Source: Endomychus coccineus (lineage: Eukaryota; Arthropoda; Insecta; Coleoptera; Endomychidae). From it: a DNA stretch of 64,000 bases. The stretch covers positions 121,934,703-121,998,702 of the forward strand of contig OY294070.1 of the NCBI GenBank assembly GCA_958510875.1, given 5' to 3'. A program made the translations under genes and the position numbers. This document shows, piece after piece, positions 22,817 to 32,944 of this stretch (within the stretch, counting starts at the first letter, position 1; every line of letters starts with the position of its first letter). Under the pieces are notes generated by a model, which did not search any database, was not told where the DNA came from, and worked only from the letters and a program-made list of their open reading frames with translations.

Positions 22817-22977
22817 TGCCTATATCCGTTGTGAGTAACGAATCGAATAAGAACAAATTAGATGAGACGGATGACTTGGATATCACGGATGATGACTTCA
22901 CGACAAGAAGTTTGGAACGGCTAAGCTCTGCAGCTACGTGTCTAGTAGCAGGTGTGGAATATACTCATGGGCAACAG
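22817..22977 (+). CDS. Probable host-gene internal exon (VWC-like start)
   Basis: A pyrimidine-rich acceptor (TTCCGTTTCAG, ending 22816) and a donor (CAACAG|GTACG at 22977/22978) bracket 161 bp that stay open in one frame. The exon begins with the last two bases of a codon and ends on a codon boundary, adding 53 residues. The product is acidic (DETDDLDITDDDF) and then reads SAATCLVAGVEYTHGQQ, which resembles the start of a von Willebrand factor C repeat (Cys, Gly, Tyr, Gly spacing). The rest of such a domain would lie in the next exon, which I do not see in this window. It is not related to any repeat here. The function of the gene cannot be named. Confidence 0.55.
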
Positions 22978-23270
22978 GTACGTTCAGCTTAAATCGACCG
23001 ATTTTAATCTGATCTGTATTTTGTCGTATATTCACAACATATCAGAATATTTGTTTTCCATTGTTTCTTAGCAGATTTCCACTGTAAACCTCAATTTGGT
23101 TGTGAAATAGAAGAACAAAAACAAATGTCCTAGATATGAACATTAGGCATGATTCAGATGGACAAAAATATAGACTGCACTGTTTACTAAGGAAGTTTGG
23201 TCTCAACAAAATCTTTACTTCAATTCAGTTGAACCAACAAGTTATAAAAAAACCTTAGAAATCGCGCTGT
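22978..23270. other. Presumed intron sequence; nothing recognised
   Basis: It follows the exon donor; no repeat or coding frame is recognised before the Penelope remnant. Confidence 0.35.
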
Positions 23271-23279
23271 TAAATTGTC

Positions 23280-24320
23280 CCACCCAGAGGATCGTTCCAA
23301 AAATTTGAAAATTGTTCGCAATAAACTACCCAAAGATATTTCTCAACCCCATCAATAAAGGAAGAGTAAATAAGATCTTTAATGGAACGTCTTATATAAA
23401 TGAAATAAAAGTTAACATAGATAATTTTATAATATTACCATACATTCCTGTGACCTCAGAGAAAATTTAGAAATGTTGAAAAAAGTATGATATAAATGTT
23501 GCGCATAAACCTACCAACTGTGTTGCTGAACCTTTTCGAATTTAAAACCTTTAAGACATAAAGATGAACAAACCCACACAGTATACAAATTAAATTGTTT
23601 AAATTGCAATGCGACAGGAATCTCTAAACAATATTTACAAAAAAAAATGTATGGTCGTAAGTATAGTACTAGAAACAAAAACTTAGAAAATTCCATCACC
23701 CTTACTAAACATTGTTTTGATTATAACCATAAATTCGATTACAAAAAATGTTGATATTTTACCTAAAGAAACCAATTATTTAAAAAAATCTGTTTTGGAA
23801 ATGATTCACATAATCAATGACTCCAAGTCTGTGAATCATAGAGCAGACGTTCAATCATTGAGTCAGACCTTTACTAATTTAATTATTCAAAACTCTTGCA
23901 AATTCCTATACATGTCTTTATAATGTTAAAAGTATATTTTAGGTAGAATGCTGAAATAGCTATATTTCTATTAAGGTCTCACAACCTTTTTCTATTACCT
24001 CATGAATCTTCAACATCTGGTTCAAAAGTGGATACTTGAGCGTTATTTTCTTTGGTTTCAGTTGTATTCAAACATTGCTTGAAATAATTTCGAATTTTAT
24101 AAGAAAGTGGATTCTTGATACATATCCATATACTTAAAACATTAATGTGTTACAATTTCGATTACTCGTGTTTCTGCTCGTTTCGGCGGCGTGGGCATTC
24201 CTAATTGCAATTAATGCATAAGGACGCTTTGTGCTTGATACAATTAGCTTTGAGAAATCTCCCTGATGATGATCGCGAGACCGAAACGTATGTAAATACG
24301 AAAATAATAATCATATGTGT
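23280..24320 (+). mobile_element. Penelope-like 3' half: GIY-YIG domain and terminal repeat
   Basis: PYIPVTSEKI (about 23438) starts the connector. After frameshifts, YKLNCLNCNATYIGQT-like sequence (about 23583-23640; GIY-YIG core), TKHCFDYNHKFDY (about 23709-23748) and LPKETNYLKKSVLEMIHIIN (23757-23816) follow the nuclease. The tail matches 15835-16205 and includes CTGATGA (24263-24269) and GAAA (24283-24286). The RT half is absent. This is a third family, distinct from those at 20440 and 46378. Confidence 0.7.
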
Positions 24321-24671
24321 TAGTATGACCTATTACCCGAAGATTTATATATAATTGTTTCTTATGAAAGCTTACGACATACAAAAAATATTCACATTAT
24401 TACCGGCTAGTGAAATTGATTATTAGACTTACAGTCATTTTATCGTACATCTGAGCATTTTTCTTGAGGGATTGTTCAAACTCTACGTGATTATGATTAG
24501 AATCTTTCCGAAGACAATGGTTAATATCATCTCACTACCTATAACCGTAATTCAGTTTTATCGTTAATGAACAAAAATTTTGAATATCGATAATCTCTTT
24601 ACAAGTTTCACCGATATATTTGATGCTTCATGTGCAAGTTTCAGGTTCATCATTTTCAACAGTACTAACAG

Positions 24672-24805
24672 AATCTAGTGATCAAAGTGTATTCACTGAA
24701 AACCCCAGTTTCGGTTTTCAAGAAATCATAGATGAATTGCTCATTTTTGATTTCTTGAATACAGAAACTGGGGTTTTCAGTCAATACACTTTAATCAATA
24801 GATCG
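24672..24805. repeat. ~50-bp-arm hairpin
   Basis: GTATTCACTGAAAACCCCAG (left arm, about 24689) is mirrored at about 24760-24795 with a few mismatches, leaving a loop of about 25 bp. It directly abuts the Penelope terminal-repeat fragment at 24805. No function is evident. Confidence 0.7.
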
Positions 24806-24940
24806 GAGACTTCCGCGGATAGCTAATTTTGACAATTCTTGGCTTCCGGATGGATTCCTTGTCACAACTGCACGACTTGATGCCGAAGTTTCGCTAACCA
24901 TTACAGGTGGAATCTTAACAGCAGAATTGAATCTTGAAGT
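24805..24940 (-). repeat. Penelope terminal-repeat fragment (first family)
   Basis: GACTTCCGCGGATAGCTAAT and the downstream GATGCCGAAGTTTCGCTAAC match the terminal repeats of the nearly intact copy (46389-46638). It is isolated, with no coding part. Confidence 0.7.
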
Positions 24941-24944
24941 TAAA

Positions 24945-25230
24945 CTCAATAGTGCATAGTTCTCTACACTTACACCATTCATGATAGTTGATACAGGAAG
25001 TAGTTGTACCAATGGAATCTCGTTTTCTTCGTCGAAAAAGTCCTCATGTTCAACAGCGTCCGAAAATCCCGCCTTCGCAAAACATCTTGAAATTGTAGTA
25101 CGAGAAACATTTTTCCAAGCTGCTGATATCCATACTAAAGCACTAGTTGGGTTGTTATTTTCTTCTGCTTCTTCATAAGAATTTTTGCTGTCAATGAGAG
25201 TCAGAAGTTTTTTAACAGATATTTCCTATA
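24945..25230 (-). pseudogene. Tigger/pogo-type transposase, C-terminal fragment
   Basis: The minus-strand frame reads SALVWISAAWKNVSRTTISR then CFAKAGF and an acidic tail (EHEDFFDEENEIPLVQLLP). This is the region after the DDE core in Tigger/Jerky-like proteins, where W-(x)n-T-I-xx-CFxxAGF is characteristic. The catalytic domain and DNA-binding domain are absent. It is joined to Penelope repeat sequence at its 3' edge. Confidence 0.65.
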
Positions 25231-25234
25231 GACT

Positions 25235-26680
25235 ACCTCAAAACTATGGATTATTCCTAGGCTAGAGGTTTGCACTGTGAGGTTGTATTTGGTGGCAGGA
25301 ACATCATAAAAGATAAGACGTGGTACTATCCTTTTTGCTCAGATAATACTGTTCATCAGACTCTACAATCTTAAGAAGTCCAGTCAAAATCGCACAATTA
25401 TTAAAGATTTTGTGGAGTGGCTCAATAACAAAAGGATCACACTATATAACACATTCTGATGATGCCGCTAAATGATGTTAGTCACGTGTGTGATGATGTT
25501 CCATTTAGAATTCATCTTGAGTTGTCACGCCTATTAATGAATTCCCAACGTCTCTATTTACTTCAGCCTGAAACAAAAAACGTGCGGTTGTAATGAAATG
25601 TATTCCACCCTCTGTTGTAGAATGAATGATGGAATGGAGTTTGCCAAACTTCAAATATCATTCACAGACAGTGAGAATTCGAGTTAATTTTGCAGAATAT
25701 TCTAAATTTTGCAAAGTTTACATTCAACTTGTTTACCTCTGTTGAAGTGGGCATACTGGCTCTTATGATTATCTGACCCTTGTCAAAAGCTTCAAACTTG
25801 GCGGCGTCCAACGACAAACAATTGAAAACGATGCGAATACGTCAGTAGAACCACTACAAGCCTACTAGGAAGGAATGTGGTCATGGAAGGACGAGGCGTT
25901 CGAGTGAACATCCCCTTAATTACTGTCTGTTGATGAATTGCAGACCGCAGTCCCATAGCTATCTATCCCCCTAATTAAACACTCAACACGAATAGCTTTT
26001 TTTTGAAAAATTACGACGGTCGAAAGAAACCGTCATTATTCTTGAAAGAGTTACGAATCCAAGCAGTCCTAGCGTAGTCGATCAGACTCAGTCGTTAAGT
26101 TTTGCAATTAATTTTGCTTCATAACAAAAACGCTCGTTTCACTACGTTCTACATTAATCAAATTAAAGAGATGAAAGCACTAGCTATATCTCAAACGTAG
26201 TAATAAGGGATGAAATTGTCCATTATTTTGAGGTGGAAAGGTATTCATTGTAATAAATATCAGTGACTAGCTCATTGTCTTCTGTAAAATCTAATTTCCC
26301 GTGGACAATAAGCAATAAGCAAGGAAATCTGGAAGTTCGTATCAAAATGACGGACTCTCATCAACTTACCACATTGAAATTTATTAGTTTACAGGAAATT
26401 GATTGTCACTTAAAATTGCAACCCAGACGCTGTTAATTCCTCTTAGATGTTACGTTAATATATTTCACCTTTTTCAAAAATTCACAGATTACCACAGTGA
26501 ATTTGTGAGAATGATATGAGTTTCGTGGAAAAAAATTATCAAAGTAATTTTTTTTGATTGTTAGCGAAACATGTTACCAGCTTAAAACCAATAAGTAAGA
26601 ACCCTCGCCTAAGGTATCTTCAGGTGTTTGGGAAAATAGAAATGGTGATGTATTTTTAAGCTATTGCATATAGCTTTTAT
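25235..26680. other. No feature recognised
   Basis: No supported frame, RNA or repeat relation across about 1.4 kb. Confidence 0.4.
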
Positions 26681-26829
26681 GGCGAGCTTTGAGCGCGGCG
26701 ACCGAATCAAGAAAAAAACAAAAGACAAATACCGTAACGAAAATCTAAAAAAACAAAAAACAAATACCGTAACGAAATATCCTAAGACCCACCACTCCGC
26801 CTACCATGTAGCTCGGCCGAGCTTAAAAT

Positions 26830-27500
26830 TGTCGAAATGTTAACTTTGAACCTTTTAAAAGATCGTGATAGCCCCAAAGTGGGTCGAAAACTGTTTTGAA
26901 TTGGTTAATTTTCAATTCGAATGACGTTCACGTGAGAAGCGCGTAGCTCGCGAGTTAGAAAAGTGCAAATTTACGTTACATAGAACGTCTTAACGAGGAC
27001 TTTTCGCTTGCGGTTTTCGCTCCATGTCGTTAGTTTATGAACGGGGCCAACTAAATAGCATAGTCTCGGGCCCCAAAATGTCGATTAAATAGGAAAATTT
27101 AATTAAAACAGTTTGAGGTATTCTCAGCTGTCACCTACTAGCATCTGACATTCGACGTACGAAAGGGAATTTTCTAGCTACTTAAATATACCGAAAGCGG
27201 GTAAAAGCTAGCGGCCCATAGCCCAAAATACTCTATTACAACTGGCGCCGGCCGCACGGGGTTCGAAACGGCCCCAAATTAACAAAATAGAGGTAAAATG
27301 TATAAACTCTAACTTACGCGCAGCGAGCTCCTCGAGGATATGTCAAAATTATTACGTTCGTAGCTAATTACATAAGATGTCTGGCGTTCATGCAATTGTG
27401 TTTTTATACACTTCTAATTTCGATAGGCCACGTGAAAATCCCGGAGCCGGAAGCGCTATCGAGATCTGAACGTTAAAACTTTCGTATAAAATTGTGTTTA
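26830..27500 (-). mobile_element. Inverted partial copy of the 1.5-2.5 kb TIR element
   Basis: Its reverse complement is collinear with about 1640-2280, sharing TGGGCGTAAGTTAGAG-like and CCCATAGCC/GGCTATGGG words. The 80-bp TIR found there is not seen at either edge. Just upstream, CAAATACCGTAACGAAA is tandemly repeated (about 26729 and 26763). Confidence 0.7.
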
Positions 27501-27514
27501 CAAGTCAACTGACA

Positions 27515-27568
27515 CTTGTCACCATAGATAACTCTACTACCGGTAGTAGAGTTATCTATGCTTGTCAC
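27515..27568. mobile_element. 38-bp perfect palindrome flanked by 8-bp direct repeats
   Basis: CATAGATAACTCTACTACC (27523-27541) is followed immediately by its exact complement (27542-27560). CTTGTCAC occurs directly on both sides (27515-27522 and 27561-27568). It looks like two transposon termini fused with no interior, complete with an 8-bp target duplication as made by P or hAT elements. Confidence 0.8.
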
Positions 27569-27769
27569 AGAATACTCTCCATAGAGATCAAGATGATACC
27601 CTTTTTTTACTCATAATTCGTGAAGATTTTGAAAGGGTAGTGGATGTTTTTCTGCCCAACTTTTTCCAGTGGCGTAGTGCTATGCAATAGCTTTACCGCG
27701 GCAGTCCCCGAGTGCCACACGTTCAATTTTTTTTCCGCTGGAACGGTAGGTCGTATTTTTTTATATACT
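27569..27769. other. No feature recognised
   Basis: Non-coding as far as I can see. Confidence 0.35.
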
Positions 27770-28068
27770 TTGATCTACACGAGAAGGCAACTTATAATGT
27801 TCGGAGTACATCGGGTGAGCCAGCGGCGGAATGTTGAGAGAAGAGAATAGGCATTCGAATTTTTCTTGAAGGTTTGGAGGTTATAGCCAAAGGAAAGACA
27901 TCACTGGTAGGAAGAAGTTCGGCAGGTGTTGAGCTTGACGATGAAGGGGTGACTAGTTTGAGTTCGTCTAATCGTTCAATTTGGAATCTCTCGTGGTGGA
28001 ACAACAGACGAGATTTCTGATGAAAACCCACAATGGAAATATCTATAGAAAAGGAAGAGATCTCCCAA
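27770..28068 (-). pseudogene. Jockey-like LINE RT, C-terminal part (piece 2)
   Basis: The minus strand in shifting frames follows the end of the jockey-like ORF: a short FHQKSRLLFHH segment, then YNLQTFKKNSNA-type sequence and LAHPMYSEHY near 27800. It continues the piece at 28950-29110; the two were separated by the LINE inserted at 28069. The tail matches 37270-37400. Confidence 0.6.
28054..28068. repeat. 15-bp target-site duplication, left copy
   Basis: GAAGAGATCTCCCAA is repeated exactly at 28935-28949, bracketing the LINE insertion. Confidence 0.9.
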
Positions 28069-28934
28069 GGATCACTCACTATCTCAGTGACTCTAGGGGC
28101 TTACTGCACGGTTTTTCAGGCGAAGGTCTACGCAATACTGACTTGTGCCATGGAAAACATACGAAAGAACCATGTGAATAGACGCATATATATTTGCACA
28201 GACAGCCCAGCCTTGGGAGAGCTCTCAAATCACCCAGAGTCACATAAGGGCTTGTCAAAGAATGCAGGGATACACTGGCTGAACTAGCTAGGAGAAATAA
28301 AGTCCAACTCATCTGGGCCCCCGGATACAGTGGAAATGTAGGGAACGAAATGACCGACTCTCTGGTCAGGCGAAGATCGTCTAGCGCCCCTATCGGGCCG
28401 GAGCCAATGGTCGCTTCATCAAACTGCGTAGAGGGTCTCGCCCTTCTGGGCCAACTGGATAAAGAGTGGTCTGAGCTGTGGCGAGAATCACCACGCTTGA
28501 ATCAGGCCGAATTCTTCATCAAAGAGCCTGTGTCTAGGCTCTCAAAGAAACTCCTTCCTCTGAACAGAAGGGACATCAGAGAGTTGACTGGAATCCTAAC
28601 CGGTCACTGCCGTCTTAGCAAACATGTCCATACTATGGGCATCACAGATGACCCAATATGTAGGAAATGCAGAGAGGTGGGCGAAACTGCCTCTCACATC
28701 CTGTTGGAATACCCACCACTAGCATCCCCCAGCCACCGACACCTCGGAGAATTAAAACTGCTCCCAGAAGAACTTATGGAAGCCAGCACTGGCAATATTC
28801 TGGGTATCTGGCGGGTCACAAACCTGCTAGAATAGAATATGCTTCTGACCACGGGGAGCACAATGGGCTCAACTAAGTGGCCTAAGTGCATCAGGGGGCT
28901 AAGCCCCCTCCCCTCTTATGATGATGATAATGAT
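28069..28934 (+). mobile_element. I/R1-type LINE insertion, 5' truncated in RNase H
   Basis: This is an insertion of 866 bp with exact 15-bp duplications. It begins inside the RNase H domain (VTLGAYCTVFQAKVYAILTC, where the first acidic catalytic residue reads Lys) and keeps YICTDSPA and GNEMTDSL, i.e. two of the acidic positions. A one-base frameshift lies near 28232. The C-terminal domain is open to the stop at 28833-28835 and contains CRKC and HILLEY, where the last Cys of the usual CCHC set is Tyr. A 100-bp 3' UTR ends in a TGATGATGATAATGATGA-type tail. The short body plus duplications fits target-primed reverse transcription. Confidence 0.85.
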
Positions 28935-28949
28935 GAAGAGATCTCCCAA
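28935..28949. repeat. 15-bp target-site duplication, right copy
   Basis: Exact second copy of the 28054-28068 word. Confidence 0.9.
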
Positions 28950-29110
28950 CTTACTACGATGTTCTAGAGAGATCAATGAACTCGAATAGCTCTCTTCTGG
29001 ATAGAATCCAAGAGCTCCAGCATAAGTTTGGGATCCGAACTTCAAACATGTGAATAGTACTCCAGAACGGGTCAAATCTCTGTTTTGTAGAATATGAGGA
29101 GCTGCTGGGA
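28950..29110 (-). pseudogene. Jockey-like LINE RT, C-terminal part (piece 1)
   Basis: The minus strand reads PVLEYYSHVWSSDPKLMLEL then LDSIQKRAIR, the conserved thumb-region block of jockey-type RTs. It continues across the LINE insertion into 28053-27770. Confidence 0.75.
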
Positions 29111-29114
29111 TATA

Positions 29115-29345
29115 ACGTAGCTGTTGAAATATCTTGGGTCCCGGATGGATTCCGAGTCACATTAGCACGACTTGATGCCGACGTTAGGCCAACCATTGCA
29201 GGTAGAATCTTGAGGGCAGGCTTAAGGCTTGAACTGAAACTGATTCTACTGGTTTCTGTAACCGTATTTATTGCAGGAAAAATCCTTCATGCTACATAGT
29301 TCACTGCCTTTATTCCGGTGATTAACTCCGTTCTGGCACCTGATC
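29115..29345 (-). repeat. Penelope terminal repeat (first family)
   Basis: Collinear with 46430-46660: CCCGGATGGATTCCG, GATGCCGACG, TTATTGCAGGAAAAATCCTT and CACCTGATCCTGCCGTTGTG are recognisable. A minus-oriented copy without the coding body. A LINE-like (TTTA)n tail abuts at 29376. Confidence 0.8.
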
Positions 29346-29621
29346 CTGCCGTTGTGTGATCATGTGTGGAGTGAAATTCAATTATTTATTTATTTATTCA
29401 ATCTTACACTGATCAACAGGTATAAACCCAATTAAAGATCAGGACAATGCATAAGAAAATATATAAATTAACAATTATTATCTAAACCAAATCTAAATAA
29501 AACTATACTCTAGTCCGAGAGGAGACAAAATCAAAAAGAAAAAGGGAGAATAGCCAAAGATATTTCAATATGATATAAATTATTAATTATTAATTAAATA
29601 TGATGATTAATATCAGTTTCG

Positions 29622-30600
29622 GCGTCTAATCACTCTCCACCGAAGTTCCCATTCCAGACACACTTCCTCAACTGTTACCTGCCAAAAATAGTTCAATCCT
29701 ACTACTGTTAACGGATTTTTGTCTTTCTTCCACATATTTTCTGTACGATGGCAAGTTTAAGACCATTCCTCGGGAGCTGTCATGGGTTCCCCACTTTCTC
29801 CGGTCATAGCTAATATCTTCATGAAAGCTTTTGAGCAAGATGCTATTGACTCATCGGTTCTTAAGCCGAAATGTTGGTTTAGATATGTCGATGACACTTT
29901 TGTTATGTGGCAATATAGTCGCGAAAATCTTGTTCCTTTCCTCAATCACTCAAATTCGTTACCTCCCAATATCCTTTCCACCATGGAAGTTGGATCGGAA
30001 GGTTCACTCCCGTTCCTAGATGTATAAGTTATTCGACAGACTGACGGTACTTTAGGACATTATGTCTATCAAAAACCCACTCACACCGATAGATATCTCA
30101 GTGATCTTACCCACCACCACCCTGCCCAGAAGAAATCTGTCATAAACTCCTTGGTCCACAGAGTCAACTTATCTCAACCCCAATCATCGAAATCAGAATC
30201 AAAACATCTTTCATCTGTCTTATTATCAGATAATTTCTCCCATTACAACATTCAAAAAGCCATAAAGAAGTACACTTCGCCTAAAATTTCAAATCAACCA
30301 GAGCCTCAAGCCTCCCGTCTACTTTATTTACTGCCTATCTTCCATATATTGAAAATATAACAGATCGAATTTCCAAAATCCTTAAGAAACATATTATTCC
30401 TACTCGTACCTGAAACAGGTCGTACAGTTGCTATTCGTGTGAAAGAATGTGTGCGCTGTACAAGGCTTCGTTACAACAGCCTGCATCAACATCAAATCCT
30501 TTTCAAAAATGAAAATGAATCCCAGCCCAAACCCCAAACTTCTATCAGCGTAAAATTCTTGAAGCGATATGAATCCTGAAGCATCCAAATAATCCAAACC
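29622..30600 (+). pseudogene. Penelope-like pol fragment (RT palm to GIY-YIG)
   Basis: MGSPLSPVIANIFMKAFEQD (29782-29841) and CWFRYVDDTFVMW (29872-29910, catalytic YVDD intact) match the RT of the copy at 46378-49256. HTDRYLSDLTHHHPAQKKSV and NFSHYNIQKAIKKYTSPKIS follow. The GIY-YIG region near 30400-30560 is badly deleted. Stops at 30027 and elsewhere. It ends in a plus-oriented terminal repeat. Confidence 0.85.
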
Positions 30601-30815
30601 GTGACTGAGGATATTACCTTCCCAAAATTTTCCGACAAATACCGCTACAGAAACGAGAAGAATCAGTTTCAGTTCAAGCCTCGAAACTGTCCTGAAGATG
30701 CCACCTCTAATAGTTGGCGGAACGTCTTTATCAAGTCGAGCTATTGTGACGCGGAATCCATTCGAAAGCCAAGAATTTCCAAGATTAGCTATCCGTGGAA
30801 ATCTACTATTCAAGT
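30601..30815 (+). repeat. Penelope terminal repeat (first family), plus orientation
   Basis: Reverse complement of the 46389-46638 repeat: AATCAGTTTCAGTTCAAGCC, GACGCGGAATCCATTCG and CTATCCGTGGAAATCTACTA are shared. It closes the pol fragment to its left. Confidence 0.8.
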
Positions 30816-30829
30816 CATAAGTAAATGAT

Positions 30830-31620
30830 TGTAGGAACGGGAAATATATGGGAAATGATTCAGAAACCGCTAATGGAAGACGTTAAATTATAGTCTATGT
30901 TACGTTGATTTTTTCCAAACGGTCAACATAATGTATTTTACAACTCTATGTTTCATACCGAAGCCTGCTGTCAGGTTGGGTTTCGCACTTATTCACACTA
31001 TAAAATCTTCTTTTATGCTGACACTTGCTTTCACATGAACTATGTAATGTACCACAGAATAAAGACACACCACACACACACATACAATGCCGAAGATTTA
31101 CGATCAAGATTCTAGTCCAATCTGCTCTCAATACTATTTCGTTTAATGAGAATGGTCCCCGATAAGTTTGCTGATAATAATATTAACGATTCACGCATTG
31201 TGTTTTCCTCTTCATTAAAGCCAAATGATTAGAGAAAATCTCCCATTAAACTCCAGTGAAAGTGTTGCTGTTGATTATGACTTACAATATCTTGTGTAAT
31301 TATTTTAATGACATCCATAGCTTCAGTCTTTGTAACTCATTCCTTATCGCGCCTGGAGTTTACGTTTTTATTAATTATTTCACAGTGACGGAAGCTTTAA
31401 TAAACTCGATGAGCGTTATGTGCGATAGGCTAAAATGGGCTTAGAGATGCATTCAACCCCTGGGGTCAAAGTTATGAAATCCAATAATTCAGCGCGACTA
31501 ACGTTCATGCCTTTAATTACTTCGTCGACGAGAAAATTCTCTCAATGCGTCAGCTCCATAAGGGAGGCAAGTTACTAGCTTGAAATAATTGTTATTATTA
31601 TTACTGAATTATTTTCTCAA
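30830..31620. other. No feature recognised
   Basis: AT-rich; a short CA run near 31068. No supported gene. Confidence 0.4.
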
Positions 31621-31689
31621 CTACGGGCTAGTGTATTGGTATCCCAGTAAACCAAACATACCCAAACACGACACCGACATTTATAAACA

Positions 31690-32090
31690 TAGACACTTAT
31701 TTTGGTAACTAAGAAGACATCTTCAGTGGTGCTAACGTCACAAACAACTGATAAACGCTGTTCGCTGAAACAAATAAATGACGTCAAACTTGGTTATTTT
31801 GACAGCGGATTCCCTTCAATAATTTCCCTGAATAACTACCACCCTATCTTTGTCAAACCAGGTATATTCCATTTTAACAGTTGGCAACACATTACAGAGT
31901 TGCCGATTTTAGCTAGTTGACAGTTCATAATTCGATCTGAATCTAATTCAATTTTAGAATTTAACTTCAAAAGTATAGAAACAATAAATTATTCTTCTCC
32001 TCAGAACAGCAATTCTACGTAAATTTACGGCGTGTGCTCTGTAAACGTGTACATTATTTCACATCAGTATATTAAAATTCAAAATGGAGG
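31690..32090 (+). repeat. Dispersed repeat, inverted relative of 40280-40660
   Basis: TTCAATAATTTCC, ATCAAACCAGGTATAT-like, GACAGTTCATAAT and GAACTTCAAAGGTA-like words match the complement of 40280-40640 in order. Nature unknown. Confidence 0.65.
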
Positions 32091-32114
32091 TGAAAGTACG
32101 TATATTAGTTTATA

Positions 32115-32679
32115 CCACGGTCGTACATACAGGTCTGGAGACTCGGGGCTGTTTCCTGTGTGAGAAGTGAGTCCGCTAAGCGTCGACTGTCGCGTAGTAC
32201 CAAAAGTCGTCACGTAGGAATATTCTCTGACAACTGTTAGTTCACTTGTAAACACAAGGAATACCTGCGTTTTTAGAAACAAATTACGGAACCGTGCATT
32301 GTGCTGAAATGCAAAACGGGGTACAAAAGTGTAAAGCAACAAACTTCTGTTTTTAAAGTGCCGAAAGATGCGGAAATGCGTTAAAAGTGGATGCTTGCGA
32401 TTCCAGATAGAAATCGTTTTAACGAGGTCTTTTGTGTGCATCATGTATAACGAAAAAGGGGAAGTTATTTTTAAGGTGAGTAATACATTTTGACAAGAGT
32501 AACAGTTCTATTCCTCTCTCAAATGAGAATACTTAGTAACACTGCTTGCGATTCCGGAAAGAAATCGTTTTACCGATCCAAGCGCTAGCTAGTGGCTGAG
32601 CGAGGGACTACGAGTTTGGCGACGCGTAAGAGACTCATGTCAAACATACGAGTCGCCAGACCTGTATGTACGACCGTGG
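32115..32679 (+). mobile_element. TIR element with a THAP-domain remnant (P-like)
   Basis: 32115-32145 and 32649-32679 are inverted copies over 31 bp with one mismatch, starting CCACGGTCGTACATACAGGT. TTTATA flanks both sides. A frame at 32295-32450 contains C-x4-C, a spacing of 40 residues, then C-x2-H, plus SVFKVPKD and a Trp in KWMLAIP. This is the THAP zinc-finger pattern found at the N-terminus of P-element transposases. Stops at 32382 and 32448 break it. Two related words (GCTTGCGATTCC...GAAATCGTTTTA) repeat at about 32393 and 32546. No transposase body remains. Confidence 0.65.
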
Positions 32680-32897
32680 TTTATACGTACATCGGTCTTG
32701 GAACATTGTACTGTCGGTCCCCGAAAATCCTGGCAAAACGTTAGCACTAAAACTGTTAAAACGATGAAAACTGTTGACGCAATGTGTATTGAAGGCACCT
32801 TAGGCTGGTACACTAATATTTTCTTCAATAACAAAGAATATCAATCATCATGGTGAAATGTAACACAACTTCCTGAGATTGAATACAATTGATAATA

Positions 32898-32944
32898 CGA
32901 GGGCATTGTGAAAAGTTCCTGACAAATTAAAGAAAAAATGATTT
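32898..32944. mobile_element. Mariner left end
   Basis: CGAGGGCATTGTGAAAAGTT begins just after TA (32896-32897). The inner part (AAAAAATGATTT) is followed abruptly by the Crypton insertion and resumes at about 34633 as TATTTGGTCAAAAG, as in the intact stretch at 9098-9110. Confidence 0.75.

Noticed and set aside
32079..32444. 121-residue minus-strand ORF
   Set aside because: It is the antisense of the THAP-bearing TIR element; the plus strand carries the recognisable motif.
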